Assembly (NCBI GenBank): GCA_963746955.1
Contig: CAVVDR010000011.1
Coordinates: 1 to 64,000, forward strand
DNA from: DASQBT01 sp963746955
GTDB lineage: Bacteria > Pseudomonadota > Gammaproteobacteria > Burkholderiales > Thiobacillaceae
Direction: 5' to 3'
DNA: 64,000 nucleotides
Every line of letters starts with the position of its first letter. Within the stretch, counting starts at the first letter, position 1. The notes beneath the pieces were generated by a model that saw nothing but the letters and a program-made list of their open reading frames with translations, did not search any database and was not told the origin of the DNA. Shown here in pieces: positions 53,891 through 62,718 of this stretch. Both the position numbers and the translations under genes were made by a program.

Positions 53891-54268
53891 ATGAAAACAC
53901 TCTTCTCCCTGATCGAGTCCCCCTTCCCTCCCGATTTCCGTGCCTTGTATCAGGAACTGGGTATCGCGGAGGAGCATTTCAGCGCCGCCCGAAACCTGCA
54001 CCGAGCCTTGCAAAAACAGCCGCCGAACTTTTTTGTGGGGGAATTCATTTATGGCTGGGGCAACAACTACGCGGGGGCAAACGTATCGAATCTGGATGTC
54101 ACCCTGAGAACCCTGCAGTGTGTTGCGCCGCAGGCCAGGATGATCGTGTTCATGCATCCCCGTGAAGAACCCCACATCGGCAAGCTGCTGGAATTGTTTC
54201 CCATCCATGCCGTGCTGAAATACCCGGTCACCGAGGAACAGATGCGGGCCGCATTGGTGCCGGTATGA
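53891..54268 (+). CDS. Hypothetical protein
   Basis: A 125-residue protein of unknown function (MKTLFSLIESPFPPDFRALY; ARNLHRALQKQPPNFFVGEF; VAPQARMIVFMHPREEPHIG). Alternating helices and strands suggest a small alpha/beta fold, perhaps receiver-like, but without the Asp/Lys set. Its stop overlaps the start of the cupin gene by four bases. Confidence 0.65.
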   Translation: MKTLFSLIESPFPPDFRALYQELGIAEEHFSAARNLHRALQKQPPNFFVGEFIYGWGNNYAGANVSNLDVTLRTLQCVAPQARMIVFMHPREEPHIGKLLELFPIHAVLKYPVTEEQMRAALVPV

Positions 54269-54957
54269 ATATGGATTTAAGTGTACGTGTCGTGCTGTCC
54301 ACGGAATCGATGGCGTGGCTGGACACGGCACAGACGGGTATCTGGCGCAAGCCGCTTGACCGGGAGGATGGTGCGGCGGCCAGCACGACCAGCCTGCTGA
54401 AGTGTGCGCCGGGGTGTGCATTCGATCCGCCCGATGATGGTCTGGGAGATGAGATTCTGGTTCTGGACGGCGTGCTTGCGGATGAAGGGGCCGAGTATGC
54501 GCCGGGCGCGTACCTGCGAAATCCGCCGGGCTCGCCACGCGTGCCGCGCACCGATCTGGGCTGCGTGTTGTTTGTAAAACGCTACCCGTTTGATCCGGCA
54601 GATTCCGCCGTGGTGCGCATCGATACGGTGAACGCGCGCTGGCTTCCCGGTTTGGTGCCGGGCCTGAGCGTGTTGCCCTTGCATGAACACCGCCATGAGC
54701 ATGCGGCGCTGGTTCGCTGGCAGCCGGAAACCTATTTTCAGCCGCATGCGCATTTTGGCGGCGAGGAGATTCTGGTCCTGTCCGGCAGGTTCGAGGACGA
54801 GTTCGGCAGCTACCCGGCGAGCACCTGGATACGCAGTCCGCACATGAGCCGCCATCAACCCTTTAGCCGCGCAGGCTGTACGATCTACGTCAAGACGGGA
54901 CATTTGTACCGGGAAGAGGGCGCCGGTAAACGCGTCGGCTACGCGTTGCCCAAGTGA
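54265..54957 (+). CDS. ChrR-like bicupin protein
   Basis: A 230-residue protein with two cupin repeats: CAFDPPDDGLGDEILVLDGV then YAPGAYLRNPPGS, and FQPHAHFGGEEILVLSGRFE then YPASTWIRSPHMS. The second has the metal-binding His-x-His and Glu set (PHAHFGGEE), while the first has lost its His. This matches the ChrR cupin of anti-ECF sigma factors, but the N-terminal anti-sigma zinc domain is absent, so it may be a free-standing sensor or enzyme. It is coupled to the preceding gene. Confidence 0.8.
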   Translation: MNMDLSVRVVLSTESMAWLDTAQTGIWRKPLDREDGAAASTTSLLKCAPGCAFDPPDDGLGDEILVLDGVLADEGAEYAPGAYLRNPPGSPRVPRTDLGCVLFVKRYPFDPADSAVVRIDTVNARWLPGLVPGLSVLPLHEHRHEHAALVRWQPETYFQPHAHFGGEEILVLSGRFEDEFGSYPASTWIRSPHMSRHQPFSRAGCTIYVKTGHLYREEGAGKRVGYALPK

Positions 54958-55013
54958 TTGGAATGAATCCCGATTTGCCGCATTTGAATTCAACCAACCG
55001 GAGCGCCACCCAG

Positions 55014-55286
55014 ATGCAAACTGAAAAAATCCCCGTCCGCGTCACCCAGACCGGCCAGATGATGGATGTGGTGGTGTTCGAGAAGCGCGCCAGTCATATC
55101 ACCGTGGTGATCGGCGAAGGCATGCACAGCGTGAAGTGTGAGCTCACCCCCACCCGCACCGGCCAGGCCTACGCCGGCTCGGTGATGGGGCGGGAGATTG
55201 TCTACGAACGCAGCCGCACGCAGGTTCAGGCCGATCTTGACCGCGACAACCCGGCATTGCGGCAGTCGTCGCGGCGCAAGACTTGA
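55014..55286 (+). CDS. Hypothetical protein
   Basis: A 90-residue protein (MQTEKIPVRVTQTGQMMDVV; ASHITVVIGEGMHSVKCELT; GQAYAGSVMGREIVYERSRT). It is strand-rich with a basic C-terminus. The frame is open upstream to GTG 54954, which would overlap the cupin gene stop; the ATG at 55014 or 54964 is more likely. The family is unknown to me. A broken relative lies at 53805-53875. Confidence 0.6.
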   Translation: MQTEKIPVRVTQTGQMMDVVVFEKRASHITVVIGEGMHSVKCELTPTRTGQAYAGSVMGREIVYERSRTQVQADLDRDNPALRQSSRRKT

Positions 55287-55333
55287 GCACCTGTTTCGAT
55301 CAGCGCGGCCGCAACCACCGCGGAGGACGTGAC

Positions 55334-55518
55334 ATGAGCAGGAACAGAACCAGTGAACCGAAGCGCGGCCACTGCTTACAACTGCTGGACCGCACGCACG
55401 TCGCCCCGGCTTATATTCAAATGGCGCTGGGCGATTACCGGTCCTTGCAAAACACCCCGAACTCAACACCCTCTACGAGGAGGCAGTCGGCCGGCTGGAA
55501 GCGCTTGGAGCGTGCTAA
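55334..55518 (+). pseudogene. Small gene with a one-base frameshift
   Basis: The frame starts MSRNRTSEPKRGHCLQLLDR, THVAPAYIQMALGDYRSLQ. At the A-run 55449-55452 it must shift to continue as KHPELNTLYEEAVGRLEALG with a stop at 55516-55518. The restored 62-residue protein is compact and helical, so one A appears lost. I do not know its function. Confidence 0.5.
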
Positions 55519-55721
55519 TTTGAGGACTTTTTCCCGACACCGGACGGGTCGGCATTGCGGTTTCCCTCGGGTCCGCCCTTGCGTTTGTCCACGCTTGTAC
55601 CGGCCGGCAAAGGCGCATCGGCGGGCCGGCTGCGCCCACCGTCGAGGACGCGTTCCAGGCGGATGCTCTCGAGTTCGTAATCGGTGACGGGGTTGGCCGA
55701 TAGTTGCAGATCCCTATCCAT
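55515..55721 (-). CDS. Small hypothetical protein
   Basis: A 68-residue polar protein (MDRDLQLSANPVTDYELESI, RLERVLDGGRSRPADAPLPA) with a good GGAGGGACAA site before its ATG. It has no known domain and looks disordered and lysine/glycine-rich at the end. It converges on the frameshifted gene at 55334-55518, touching it by four bases. Confidence 0.5.
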   Translation of the reverse strand: MDRDLQLSANPVTDYELESIRLERVLDGGRSRPADAPLPAGTSVDKRKGGPEGNRNADPSGVGKKSSN

Positions 55722-56006
55722 TTGTCCCTCCAGTTCATAGCGAGGTGGTCTGATCTTGCTGCTGCATGGAGCGTGCCACGGATGAGCCGATTGAATTTGA
55801 AGGAATAAATCAAAGGTTTATGCCCGTCCGCTGGCGGGGCATGTTGGCTCTTCCATCATGGATGACGATTTTCTGGAACAATCCAGGCAGTCAGGCTGGA
55901 AAGACCGGGCCGTCCGGCGCACGTCGGAAGCTCAAATCACCTGCTTCGGATTCTTGCTCACGAGTAAGATGATCGACCGCCCTCAATTGAACTTAGTGGA
56001 ACCGAC

Positions 56007-56459
56007 ATGAACCTTTCCCTGTTTCTCCACGTCCTCGCTGTCGTCATCTGGGTGGGCGGCATGTTCTTCGCCTACATGGCCCTGCGCCCCGTCGCCGCCA
56101 GCGTGCTGGAGCCGCCGCAGCGCCTCACCCTGTGGGCCGGCGTGTTCGGCAAGTTCTTCCCCTGGGTCTGGGCCTGTGTCGTCCTCATTCTGGCGAGCGG
56201 CCTGTACATGCTCATGCGCCTGGGCGGTGTCGACGCGCCGCGCTATGTGGCCACCATGTTCGCGACCGGCCTCGTCATGATGCTGCTCTTCGCCCACGTC
56301 TTTTTCGCGCCGTACAAGAAACTCAAGCGCGCCGTCGCCGGGCAGGACTGGAAAGCCGGGGGCGCGGCGCTGGGCCAGATTCGCAAACTCATCGGCATCA
56401 ACCTCGGCATCGGGCTGCTGACGATTGCGGTGGCATTGTTGGGGAGGGCGTGGGGATGA
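56007..56459 (+). CDS. CopD-family membrane protein
   Basis: A 150-residue protein with four membrane helices. The first, LSLFLHVLAVVIWVGGMFFA, carries a His and the WVGG motif of CopD/HemJ-like proteins; the second is FPWVWACVVLILASGLYMLM. The role could be copper- or heme-related electron transfer; specificity is not visible. The preceding 285 bases (55722-56006) show no supported gene. Confidence 0.8.
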   Translation: MNLSLFLHVLAVVIWVGGMFFAYMALRPVAASVLEPPQRLTLWAGVFGKFFPWVWACVVLILASGLYMLMRLGGVDAPRYVATMFATGLVMMLLFAHVFFAPYKKLKRAVAGQDWKAGGAALGQIRKLIGINLGIGLLTIAVALLGRAWG

Positions 56460-56634
56460 TCGGGGGTAATCGGGGCCAGTCACCGTTGATCCGCTCTTGT
56501 CCCTGCAGACTCGCTGTCCAATCAAAGGGGCAGACGCTCAATTTGCGTGCGATGATCCTTGAATAGTTGCGCTATCTGTACAAGGCAATCAGTAATATAC
56601 TAATACTTCAATCGACTTTCCGTGGAGTAATAAA

Positions 56635-56928
56635 ATGTTCAAGAGTGCGCTGATAGTGCTGATGGGCGGGTTATTGTTGGTGGCTGGCGCGGCACAGGCC
56701 GGCAATGCCAAAGAGGGCAAGGAGAAGTCAGCAAAGTGTGCCATGTGCCATGGCGAAGATGGCAAGGGCTACCCTCCTCTGGCTGGCATGTCCGTGGCCA
56801 CTTTCACCAAAAATATTAAGGCCTTTCAGTCTGGGGCCCGCAATAACAAGACAATGGCAACAATCGCAAAGGGTTTGAGCAAAGAAGATATCGCCGACCT
56901 GGCCGCCTACTATTCAGCCCTGAAATAA
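56635..56928 (+). CDS. Small monoheme cytochrome c
   Basis: A 97-residue periplasmic cytochrome. The signal peptide LIVLMGGLLLVAGAAQA is cleaved before GNAKEG. The heme site is CAMCHG (Cys35, Cys38, His39), and Met74 in NNKTMATIAKGLS is the likely second axial ligand. The end LSKEDIADLAAYYSALK is the typical class I C-terminal helix, of c553/c4-half type. It would depend on the ccm operon for maturation. GTGGAG precedes the ATG. Confidence 0.92.
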   Translation: MFKSALIVLMGGLLLVAGAAQAGNAKEGKEKSAKCAMCHGEDGKGYPPLAGMSVATFTKNIKAFQSGARNNKTMATIAKGLSKEDIADLAAYYSALK

Positions 56929-56998
56929 GCCTCCAGGCTTGTTGTCCTGTCACCCTCATTTGCATGACTGATTCCGGGAATCGCTCATGCGGATGACA

Positions 56999-57037
56999 GG
57001 CTTGATCCGGCGGTCGTTTGAATTGCAGGATCAAGCC
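56999..57037. repeat. 10-bp inverted repeat after cytochrome gene
   Basis: GGCTTGATCC (56999-57008) and GGATCAAGCC (57028-57037) are perfect complements 19 bases apart. It is possibly a transcript-end structure; there is no T-run. The rest of 56929-57177 holds no supported gene. Confidence 0.45.
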
Positions 57038-57177
57038 CCTTTGCGGCCACCCTGCCGGCTAGATCCAGCATCATGGGCAGACCTGTCAGTGATGGTTGGG
57101 ACCAGAGGCTGACCCTGCAAGTACCCGCCACCGCAAGAGGACGCAGAAGCAACCTGACGCCAGGGTGTCGGCCTGCG

Positions 57178-58101
57178 TCAACGCGCCTGCATGACCAGTT
57201 CCGGTACCCTGCTGTGTGTTGTCTGGGGCGGAAACGACAGACGCCTGACCTCGTTGCCCTTGTCATTGCGGTAGATCAGTTCGCGGGTGGAGAAGTCGTA
57301 TTCGGGATGGCGCAGGTCGCCCCACTGGTCGAGGAAGTGCATGTAAAACGCTGAGAACAGGCCTTGCGTGGGCTTGTTCTTGATCATGGCAAAAACGTAT
57401 TCCGGCTGGGTCTTCAGCTCGTGGCCGTCATGGCAATACTGCACCCACACATGTTCGCCGGTGACGATCAGATTCCAGAAGGGCGGATGCTCGTACAGCT
57501 TCAAGGTGACCTTCTTGCCAGTCGCCAGCAAGCCGGCCAGCCGGTCGATGGTGGCCGCAGTTTCCAGGCAGTACTCCTCCAGCAGCGTGACAGGATCGCC
57601 CAGCGATTGCACTCGGCGCATGGCGCCGGCGCCGTAGGGATTCATCAGCATGACCCGCAGTTCGTAACTGTGGTCGATCACGCGGCGCAGCTTGCGCCGT
57701 TCCGATATGAAGGTGTCGAATCCGGTGATCGACATCACCGACACGTCGCGGGTGCCCATAATTCGGTGGAGCAATTTGCGGTCGGTCCAGCGCGAGCGCC
57801 AGCTGCCGACCTCGCGCACGTGCACCAGCGAGGCCAGGCGGTTCATCCGGTGGCTGCGCCGGCCATGCCGTGCGTTGAGGAAAAGATTGAACAGCAGCAC
57901 CAGGAACGCCGCAAAGCTGATTTCGCTGAACAGCAGCAACTGCGAATCGCCTTCCACCCGAGGCCACCAATTGAACAGAATGAATTTCGCCAGCACCGGC
58001 AGGGAGAAGGCGATGCCCACCGCCAGGAGCGTTACGCCGATATGGCTGAGGATGTGTCGAAAGGTGTGAAAAATACTGATGAAATGCGCGTTGCGCTCCA
58101 T
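57178..58101 (-). CDS. Membrane protein with PLD-like domain
   Basis: A 307-residue protein. Two N-terminal helices (GVTLLAVGIAFSLPVLAKFI and LLLFSEISFAAFLVLLFNLF) anchor a cytoplasmic domain with VSVMSITGFDTFISERRKLR, YELRVMLMNPYGAGAMRRVQ and VTLKLYEHPPFWNLIVTGEH. This order resembles degenerate phospholipase D-like domains, but a full HKD motif is absent. The start at 58101 is supported by CAGGAGA; the frame is open further upstream. Function is unknown. Confidence 0.7.
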   Translation of the reverse strand: MERNAHFISIFHTFRHILSHIGVTLLAVGIAFSLPVLAKFILFNWWPRVEGDSQLLLFSEISFAAFLVLLFNLFLNARHGRRSHRMNRLASLVHVREVGSWRSRWTDRKLLHRIMGTRDVSVMSITGFDTFISERRKLRRVIDHSYELRVMLMNPYGAGAMRRVQSLGDPVTLLEEYCLETAATIDRLAGLLATGKKVTLKLYEHPPFWNLIVTGEHVWVQYCHDGHELKTQPEYVFAMIKNKPTQGLFSAFYMHFLDQWGDLRHPEYDFSTRELIYRNDKGNEVRRLSFPPQTTHSRVPELVMQAR

Positions 58102-58635
58102 AAGCCAGTCTCCTGTCACCAACGTTTAGCGGTTGGCTCGAATAAGATGCGCGCACCTCGCCGCAAATCAGGGCTGCTTGTGCACAAACATTTTGTTGGA
58201 AGTTGAGAATCGCAATAGGTTCAACGGGATTGTGGTTATCCGTTTGAGAATAATGCCGTCTACAAACCTGGAGCGCGTCGGCAAGAACGACAGGCAACTT
58301 GGCGCGGTTGGAAGGCTCACGACGACACGGGCCCGCGGACCAGCCCCTGCCGACCTCGAGCAGGCATGCAGAAGTGCCGTGAGGTCGGCACCCTGAAGCC
58401 AGAGAGGCAGGCCGGCGTTGGCGCACGGAATAGGTGCCTCGGCCTGGAATTCCTGGTCCCGATGAGACATTGACAAATATGGCATGGACAAATGGCCAAA
58501 GTGCTATTCTTCTCCTTTATGTGACGTTCAGGTTACATGAACGAAGCTCCAGTATGGACACGGCCCAGGACGTCGAACGCGTTAACCGCCGTTGCCATGC
58601 AAAGGACAGAACAACGCGAAAGGCAGCGGAAGAGA
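58102..58635. other. Intergenic region between divergent genes
   Basis: No gene is supported before the cytochrome-like frame. An inverted repeat ATGTGAC-N6-GTTACAT at 58519-58538 looks like an operator. TTGACA occurs near 58470 but no well-spaced -10 is clear. Confidence 0.4.
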
Positions 58636-59862
58636 ATGTCGCACTTTCTGGGGCCATGGCTGACGCGGCCATGGGCGTTCCTGCTCTTGACCGGACTCGC
58701 GTGGGCGACGCAGGGGTACGCGGCTGGCGTGCAACCGGGCCGGCCCTGGGGACTCAACGATGTCTCCATTCTTTATCCCCTCCCCGATTCGGACTCCGCC
58801 ACCAAGGATCTGATCGCACCGCAGGAACGCGGTCTCAAGGGAGTCTGGCTGCCCTACGACATGTATCAGCACCTTCCCGCAATTGACCATGCCACACCGG
58901 CCGAGCAGACCTACCAGGCCCTTCGTGTGGTGGCCGTAAGACTGGATCCTTGTTTCCTGTCGAAAGGCGACTGCCTGCCGCAGGTCAGGCTGGTATGGCA
59001 ACCCATCACGCCGGCCGATTACGGTTCCACCGCGAAATATGGCGTGCTGGAAGCAAAGGATGCGGCCATCCACACGCTTTACACCCTGACGCCTGCCATG
59101 TTCGAAAAGCTGCTGACCGACTACGCCGCCCTGGTCAAGGCGACGAACATGGACTTGAGCGAAGAGCCTTTGCAGATTCATCCCGTTCTGCTCAAGCAGG
59201 GCCTGCGTGGTCCGTTTGCCACCCGGCTTCGGGCATTGCTCTCAAAGTATGTGGGACCTGCCACCTTCTGGCGGGCTACGGCCATGCAGGGCCTGCCCGG
59301 CGACGATGAGTGGTCGTTCACCGGATTCAACGTACGTGACGGCGTTGTCCAGGACTTGCCGATTGCCCGCATTGGCGCCCGCTCGCAACGCATTCAGGTT
59401 GCCCAGCTTAACCACAGCAGCTTTGCCAATGGGCTGGTGCACCCACTGCCGGACTTGACCGACGACAATTACCTGCCGGATATCCTGCGGGAGCGTTCGC
59501 TGAACCGCATGCCGCAGTCGGCAAGTGAGCTGGCGATCGCCATTGCCGATATCGAGAACCCGACCCGCAATACTCCGGACACGGTGGACTGTGTGAGTTG
59601 TCATGCCGCGCAACCGGCCGGGTCCCTGCTATCCCGGACGCTTTCCGGATTGCGGAACCAGCCCGAGGTGAAGGCGCATGTCTTCCAGTCTACGCTGCCC
59701 CTGCACAATAGCGGATTGCATCTGGCGGATAGCCACGTGCTCCGGGCATTTGGCTACATCGATCGTGACCCGGCCATCAGCCGACGCGTCACCAACGAGT
59801 CGGCAAATGTGGTCAGACAGTTGAACGGTGACCCGCCGGAAATGCAAACGGCGGGCAACTGA
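58636..59862 (+). CDS. Exported protein with one heme-c motif
   Basis: About 408 residues from ATG 58636, with signal peptide TRPWAFLLLTGLAWATQGYA. A single CVSCH heme site lies near residue 319 in NTPDTVDCVSCHAAQPAGS. The large N-terminal part (ILYPLPDSDSATKDLIAPQE; MFEKLLTDYAALVKATNMDL) has no family I recognise. The frame is open to ATG 58537, but that adds 33 charged residues before the signal and overlaps the inverted repeat. It would be a ccm client. Confidence 0.72.
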   Translation: MSHFLGPWLTRPWAFLLLTGLAWATQGYAAGVQPGRPWGLNDVSILYPLPDSDSATKDLIAPQERGLKGVWLPYDMYQHLPAIDHATPAEQTYQALRVVAVRLDPCFLSKGDCLPQVRLVWQPITPADYGSTAKYGVLEAKDAAIHTLYTLTPAMFEKLLTDYAALVKATNMDLSEEPLQIHPVLLKQGLRGPFATRLRALLSKYVGPATFWRATAMQGLPGDDEWSFTGFNVRDGVVQDLPIARIGARSQRIQVAQLNHSSFANGLVHPLPDLTDDNYLPDILRERSLNRMPQSASELAIAIADIENPTRNTPDTVDCVSCHAAQPAGSLLSRTLSGLRNQPEVKAHVFQSTLPLHNSGLHLADSHVLRAFGYIDRDPAISRRVTNESANVVRQLNGDPPEMQTAGN

Positions 59863-59975
59863 GTCAAACCGAGCCGGCCTCGAAAAGTCCGGGCTTGCAT
59901 TTCACCGTCTGTCCCCTCGGGCTTCAAAGCAAATACCGCGGAGCGGGCATTCCAGATAGGGACACGGGGGCCATC

Positions 59976-61478
59976 ATGCTCGTTGGGTTGACAGTGCGCG
60001 CGCTGTTGCTGGCGGCGACAGCTTTCGCGTGGGCAGCGCCGGTTGCAGCAGCCGAAGGAGCGGCGGCGATGGCGCCCGTCGAAGCTCAGCTTGCCGCACA
60101 TCCCGGCCAGACCGGTGTCTACGTTCTGGACACGGGCGCACAGGCGTTGCGCGCGCGTGCCTGGCTTGCCGACCATGCGCAGCGCTCAATCGAGGTGCAG
60201 TACTTCATCTGGAGCACCGACAACGTCGGCATTCTTGCTGCCGAAGCGCTGTTGCGCGCGGCTGAGCGCGGCGTGAAGGTGCGCGTCATCGTCGATGATC
60301 TGTTGATCGACGCGCCAGACAAGACCCTGCTCGCGCTGGCCAAGCACCCCAACATCGGCATCCGCATCTACAACCCCCTGCATCATGTGGGCACGCCGTT
60401 TTACAAACGCGCACTCAATGTGGTGACGGATTTTCGCGGGGTAAACCAGCGCATGCACGACAAGACCTTCATCGTCGACGGCGAGGTCGGCATCACTGGC
60501 GGGCGCAACATGGCGGACGAATACTTCGACTATGACCGCGATTACAACTTCCGCGACCGCGATGTGCTGCTGCTGGGCGACGCGGTGAGAACGATGCGGG
60601 AAAGCTTCGACGCGTTCTGGGCAAGTCCGCTCGCTGTTCCGGTGGAACACCGCTTCGACGGCATGGGACTGATGCGCAAGAATGTGAAAGTGGACGACGC
60701 CGAAGTGCGCCAGGTCTATCGCGAGCTGCATGACTACGCGCGGGCGCCAGAGAATTTTGCGCCGGAAGTGCGTGCTGCAATAGAGGCTACGCCGCAGACG
60801 TTTGACCGTGTTGCTGAGGCGCTGGTGTGGGGCGATGTCGAATTCATCCACGATGCGCCGGGCAAGAACGGCCGGGTCTTGGGCCTGGGCGGCGGCAGTG
60901 CGTCCGCATCCGCGCTGGCGAAGTTGGTCGAAGGGGCGAAACGCGAGATCGTCATCCAGTCGCCCTATCTGGTGTTGTCGGACCAGGCGAAAGACCTGTT
61001 CAGGCGCGCGCTGGCGCGCGGCGTGCGGGTGCGCATCCACACCAATTCCCTCGCGTCCACGGATAATTTGCAGGCATTTGCCGGCTACCGCAACCAGCGC
61101 CGGGCACTGCTGAAAATGGGCCTGAAAATCTACGAGTTCAAACCCGACTCGGCCAGCCGCCGAGCCTTGATGTCGCGCGTGGCGCCTCCCCCGGTGCCGC
61201 CGGTGTTCGCGCTGCACGCCAAGAGCATGGTGGTGGACAACGAAGTGGCGGTCATTGGCACCTTCAACCTCGATCCGCGTTCGCAGAACCTCAACACCGA
61301 GGTCGGCGCGGTGGTGCATAATGCGCGCCTGGCGCGCCAGGTGCAAAGCGCGATCGAGACGGACATGCGCCCGGAAAACAGTTGGAACGCCGCCGACGAA
61401 CCTGACCAGTATGTCCCGCTCACCAAGCGTGGACAGGTGCGCCTGTGGCAATTGTTGCCGCTAAAGCCGATCTTGTAG
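59976..61478 (+). CDS. Phospholipase D family protein (cardiolipin synthase C-like)
   Basis: A 500-residue exported protein: signal LLLAATAFAWAAPVAAAEGA, then two PLD halves. HKD motif 1 is MHDKTFIVDGEVGITGGRNM (His near 161) and motif 2 is LHAKSMVVDNEVAVIGTFNL (His near 414). EYFDYDRDYNFRDRDVLLLG between them is typical of the ClsC/YmdC group, which makes cardiolipin or cleaves phosphodiesters. The start at 59976 is chosen for the signal peptide; the frame extends upstream to 59895. Confidence 0.88.
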   Translation: MLVGLTVRALLLAATAFAWAAPVAAAEGAAAMAPVEAQLAAHPGQTGVYVLDTGAQALRARAWLADHAQRSIEVQYFIWSTDNVGILAAEALLRAAERGVKVRVIVDDLLIDAPDKTLLALAKHPNIGIRIYNPLHHVGTPFYKRALNVVTDFRGVNQRMHDKTFIVDGEVGITGGRNMADEYFDYDRDYNFRDRDVLLLGDAVRTMRESFDAFWASPLAVPVEHRFDGMGLMRKNVKVDDAEVRQVYRELHDYARAPENFAPEVRAAIEATPQTFDRVAEALVWGDVEFIHDAPGKNGRVLGLGGGSASASALAKLVEGAKREIVIQSPYLVLSDQAKDLFRRALARGVRVRIHTNSLASTDNLQAFAGYRNQRRALLKMGLKIYEFKPDSASRRALMSRVAPPPVPPVFALHAKSMVVDNEVAVIGTFNLDPRSQNLNTEVGAVVHNARLARQVQSAIETDMRPENSWNAADEPDQYVPLTKRGQVRLWQLLPLKPIL

Positions 61479-61580
61479 GGGGCTGGCATTGCGGCGACAG
61501 GAAAACACCCGACACCTTACACGCCGGGCCCAAGTGAATCGCTCAAGAGTGGCGGATGGCCTGACGCCAACCATTGATGC

Positions 61581-62123
61581 TCAGACCCCCTCCTTAAGCC
61601 GCTTCAAGTGGACGGGCACACGCACCGCCTCAGTGCTGATCCACACTTCACCGTCCTGCACCATGCACTGCAACTCCATGCTGCGCTCAGCAAGGGCCGT
61701 CAAGGCCTGGCTGGTTTCGGCAGGCACTTGCAGCACAGTCAGGTTGCGCAGCCGTTCCAGCCTGCTTTCGATCTGCTTCCACCAGACCGCGCAACTGCTG
61801 CTGTAGCACACCAAAATGACCTGCACGGCGCGGCCGCACGCTTTGCGCAGGCGATTCTCGTCCGGCTGACCGATGTCGATCCATAGCCTGATCTTGCCGG
61901 TCAAATCCTTTACCCACACCTCGGGTTCGTCAACGTCGAACAGGCCCTTGGTGAATGCGATGCCCTCCTGGGCGTACAAGGCATACATCAGCACGCGCAC
62001 CATCATGCGCTCGTCAGTTTCGGAAGGATGGCGCGCAATGGTCAGCGAGTGGTCGGCGTAATAGTGCCGGTCCATGTCCGCGACCTGGAGATCGGCCTTG
62101 TAGATCGTGGCTTTGAGCGCCAT
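61581..62123 (-). CDS. yaeQ: YaeQ family protein
   Basis: A 180-residue protein matching YaeQ along its length: MALKATIYKADLQVADMDRH, YYADHSLTIARHPSETDERM, LWIDIGQPDENRLRKACGRA. The fold is PD-(D/E)xK nuclease-like, and Asp and Glu residues of such a site are present (WIDIGQPDE). Its function is not established; YaeQ can complement RfaH loss in E. coli indirectly. Confidence 0.9.
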   Translation of the reverse strand: MALKATIYKADLQVADMDRHYYADHSLTIARHPSETDERMMVRVLMYALYAQEGIAFTKGLFDVDEPEVWVKDLTGKIRLWIDIGQPDENRLRKACGRAVQVILVCYSSSCAVWWKQIESRLERLRNLTVLQVPAETSQALTALAERSMELQCMVQDGEVWISTEAVRVPVHLKRLKEGV

Positions 62124-62274
62124 GCGTGGTATCGCTGATCAAATCGGGAAACGAATTGTACGCTGCGCGCCGCATCAATTATGCTTTCGTTTGTTCGTCG
62201 CCCGGGACGACGGCGAATAGCCCGAGGGCTCCAGTGCCTGGCAAACTGCAACCGGAATATGAGACAAGGGAAAG

Positions 62275-62610
62275 ATGAAGAGATCCACGATTGCCGTGCT
62301 TTTGTCCGCTCTCGTTCTGCCCGGCGCGGGCCACCTTTACCTGAGACACTTTCGGCGCGGCGTCATATTGATAGCGATAAGCCTGGCTTGCCTGTGGATC
62401 ATCGTTGACAGGACCATGCAGGAGGCTTCGTTTGTCCTTGACAGGCTTGGGTCTGAAGGAGGCGCGCTCGATGTGGGCCAAATCTCGGACCTGGTCACAC
62501 AGGCTTCAAGCAGTCCGGGAAGCACAGCCGCCACGGTCGCCGCCCTTGTGCTGGCCGGCTGTTGGCTGGTTGGAATGATCGATGCTTACCGGCTCTGCAA
62601 GCGCCGCTGA
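62275..62610 (+). CDS. Small TM2-like membrane protein
   Basis: A 111-residue protein with helices near 5-20, 29-45 and 84-103. The turn LPGAGHLYLRHFRRGVILIA resembles the TM2/DUF6677 hairpin (PGxGxxYL). AAGGGAAAG precedes the ATG. Function unknown. Confidence 0.75.
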   Translation: MKRSTIAVLLSALVLPGAGHLYLRHFRRGVILIAISLACLWIIVDRTMQEASFVLDRLGSEGGALDVGQISDLVTQASSSPGSTAATVAALVLAGCWLVGMIDAYRLCKRR

Positions 62611-62718
62611 GCGACCGGGCTCGAATTTCCTCGTCGCATTTCCCCAGCCGCTGATTTCGCATGAGAACCAGAACCCTGCCTGGCGCGCCTCACACCTGAC
62701 CAAGTGCGATAATGCTCC

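Noticed and set aside
55766..55972. 68-codon plus-strand frame before the CopD-like gene
   Set aside because: It has no ribosome site and no protein-like pattern; it is probably chance.
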